Source: Fulvitalea axinellae (GTDB taxonomy: Bacteria > Bacteroidota > Bacteroidia > Cytophagales > Cyclobacteriaceae). From it: DNA of 54,475 bases. The DNA lies in NCBI RefSeq assembly GCF_036492835.1, contig NZ_AP025324.1, positions 1 through 54,475 of the forward strand. Direction: 5' to 3'. A program made the translations under genes and the position numbers. Shown here piece by piece: positions 53,317 through 54,475 of the stretch. The notes beneath the pieces were generated by a model that searched no databases, had not been told where the DNA came from, and worked only from the letters and a program-made list of their open reading frames with translations. How positions within the stretch are numbered: the first letter of the stretch is position 1; every line of letters begins with the position of its first letter.

Positions 53317-53703
53317 AAGGGCCATAGGCCCGAAAGACAATACCCCGGCCTACGGGGCCGGGAAACGTACAGACACGGGCATGCCCTGTCTCACACGCAG
53401 ATGGTCAAACAGAAACAGATCGGAAAAACAAGAATTGAAACATCCCTAAAAAACCGCATAGCGAAACCCGCCCCGCCGAAAAACAAACGAAAAAGAGCAG
53501 AAAACGCCACGGGAACGTCCGGAAACCGGAGCTATTATCCGCTCCTCCGTCGCTCCTAACAGCCCCGGCCACCGGCCGAATCTAAAGGCTCCTTTCTTCT
53601 CTTTTTTTTCCTTTTTTTTCTCTTCTTTCCGGGGATAGTCTTTGTTGAAAAGAAAACCACCTAAACGCAAAAAATCCGGTATGCTCAACAAGCCGGATCT
53701 TCT
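53317..53703. repeat. Long duplicated block, right copy
   Basis: Partner of 1339-1830, without the two extra segments of that copy. Contains GGGCCATAGGCCC, a CATGCC palindrome, GCGAAACCC and the T-rich tract followed by CTTTCCGGGG. Confidence 0.85.
53366..53408. repeat. CATGCC palindrome, copy 16
   Basis: CGTACAGACACGGGCATGCC-CTGTCTCACACGCAGATGGTCA, the counterpart of copy 1. Confidence 0.85.
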
Positions 53704-53732
53704 ATTCCTTACATCATGGCTAACTTTATAGA

Positions 53733-54020
53733 TTATTTAGTGTCGGTGACAAACTCATATAATAGGTCTAATAGATCCGACTTTGCTTTCTCTTCATCAT
53801 CTTTAGAAATCACAGTAAGTACATAACTAGACCAATGCACAGAAAAATGATTGTTGCACTTTAATCGTAACCAATCTTGAAATTGATTAGATATATCATA
53901 TCCGTCTCTATGCAATAAAGCATTTTGATATCCCATAATGAATGCGACTAAGCTAGTGTAGGTATTGTCCAATACGTACATTCTTGGCCTATTTTTTAGT
54001 TCGCCTATTATCTGTTTCAT
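53733..54020 (-). CDS. Small conserved protein with RPRMY motif
   Basis: A 95-aa cytosolic protein starting MKQIIGELKNRPRMYVLDN. The KxRPxMYxxxxxxxxLxxFxxGY pattern continues (SLVAFIMGYQNAL), and FQDWLRLK follows. This matches a family of small proteins that I have seen beside toxin and defence genes, without a proven function. It lies 79 bp downstream of the fic gene on the same strand and may be co-transcribed; a role as antitoxin or immunity protein for Fic is a guess. AT-rich codon use differs from that of fic. Confidence 0.65.
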   Translation of the reverse strand: MKQIIGELKNRPRMYVLDNTYTSLVAFIMGYQNALLHRDGYDISNQFQDWLRLKCNNHFSVHWSSYVLTVISKDDEEKAKSDLLDLLYEFVTDTK

Positions 54021-54099
54021 TTATCTCACTGCGTTTGAAACCCCGTATTCAAATGGATTTTGATATTCCTCAATAGGTATCCCTTTAGACCCTATCATT

Positions 54100-54475
54100 C
54101 TACTCCAAAAACACCTCCCCAAATTTCCGCTCGATGGCCAAAACCTCCCCCTCGTCCAAAGCCGAAAACTCCTTCGTCCTCGCCCGCTTGGACAAACGTC
54201 CGCCGTTCTGTTCCAGAAAACGGACCAGCGTCGCCACCGTCTTGTCCGGCATCTCGAACTCACGGTCGAGAAACGCCTTCATCTCGTCATAACAACGCAG
54301 GTAACGCACCTCTCTCGGCACCACCTCCAGCACCGTATCCCTCACGCAACGGTACAGAAACTCAGCCTGCGGCGTCGCGTCATAATACCGGTAATAGTCG
54401 GCCGTATCGTTCAGCACTTCCACGTTATGGTCCTCCGTGCTCCGCCACTCCACAAAATCCAGAAGCGGATGCGAA
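54100..54475 (-). CDS. fic: Fic-domain AMP-transferase, C-terminal 124 residues (continues from base 1)
   Basis: This is the 3' part of the gene that starts at 1163. After the split Phe codon it reads SHPLLDFVEWRSTEDHN, then YRYYDATPQAEFLYRCVRDT, and ends with a helical tail (PDKTVATLVRFLEQNGGRLS to FGEVFLE). The EYRKALESFSHPLLDF joint is a normal Fic sequence (xxLExFSxPLL after the catalytic loop), which confirms that the two window ends are contiguous. A GTG at 54453 is inside the gene and not a start. Full length is 512 aa. Confidence 0.92.
   Translation of the reverse strand, partial: SHPLLDFVEWRSTEDHNVEVLNDTADYYRYYDATPQAEFLYRCVRDTVLEVVPREVRYLRCYDEMKAFLDREFEMPDKTVATLVRFLEQNGGRLSKRARTKEFSALDEGEVLAIERKFGEVFLE

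Noticed and set aside
52990-53559. 189-codon plus-strand frame in the GC-rich spacer
   Set aside because: Low-complexity basic composition; it crosses a palindrome and the duplicated block.
1-54475. Conjugation or mobilisation genes, tRNA and rRNA
   Set aside because: No relaxase, coupling protein, VirB4 or tRNA/rRNA-like sequence was recognised on either strand.

Overview
The window reads as one complete circular plasmid of 54,475 bp from a member of the Bacteroidota. Circularity comes from the sequence: a fic gene runs off the left edge on the minus strand and re-enters at the right edge in the same frame, giving an unbroken protein of about 512 aa. The host assignment rests on a T9SS-type C-terminal sorting domain, a TTG-19 bp-TATCTTTG promoter of Bacteroidota type in front of parA, and several small conserved protein families that I know from this phylum. 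I see no rRNA, tRNA, CRISPR array, relaxase or conjugation gene, so the plasmid does not look self-transmissible.

Backbone (about 7.3-15.1 kb): a small HTH-like protein, a parB-parA operon with two candidate parS palindromes, an iteron origin (four iterons on an exact 22-bp period plus a fifth and two inverted copies) and a Rep_3-type initiator. It is followed by an array of five degenerate elements bounded by TGACAC and GTGTCA, which leads into a protein with two winged-HTH-like segments. Flanking this are two fic genes, a dprA-like gene, an Asp-box lipoprotein and a conserved Bacteroidota protein.

Middle (15.2-25.2 kb): a membrane-anchored TPR protein, a decayed third fic fragment, a 1118-aa TPR protein preceded by a tiny membrane protein, three small cytosolic proteins that could be immunity proteins, and umuD and umuC separated by a repeat-filled gap.

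Defence region (25.8-42.8 kb): a Type I restriction-modification locus (hsdM-hsdS ... hsdR) with three genes nested inside it: a multi-pass membrane protein and an overlapping ATPase-HNH pair of Septu (PtuAB) type. After hsdR come two paralogous membrane-anchored pentapeptide-repeat proteins enclosing a GIY-YIG/DUF4357 protein and a DUF262-DUF1524 (GmrSD-like) protein. This four-gene block is my best candidate for an undescribed system.

Cargo (43-52.4 kb): a small T9SS cargo protein, a truncated secreted protein, a GH76-like glycosidase fused to a six-repeat lectin-like propeller, a CI/LexA-like repressor with a visible operator, and a 1187-aa parallel-beta-helix protein split by a 989-bp IS982-like insertion whose removal restores the frame exactly.

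Spacers are packed with small hairpin repeats: 16 copies of a CATGCC-centred palindrome, seven complete and one partial copy of a two-hairpin element (one in frame inside hsdR), two further hairpin families, and a 400-bp duplicated block present at both ends of the linear window.
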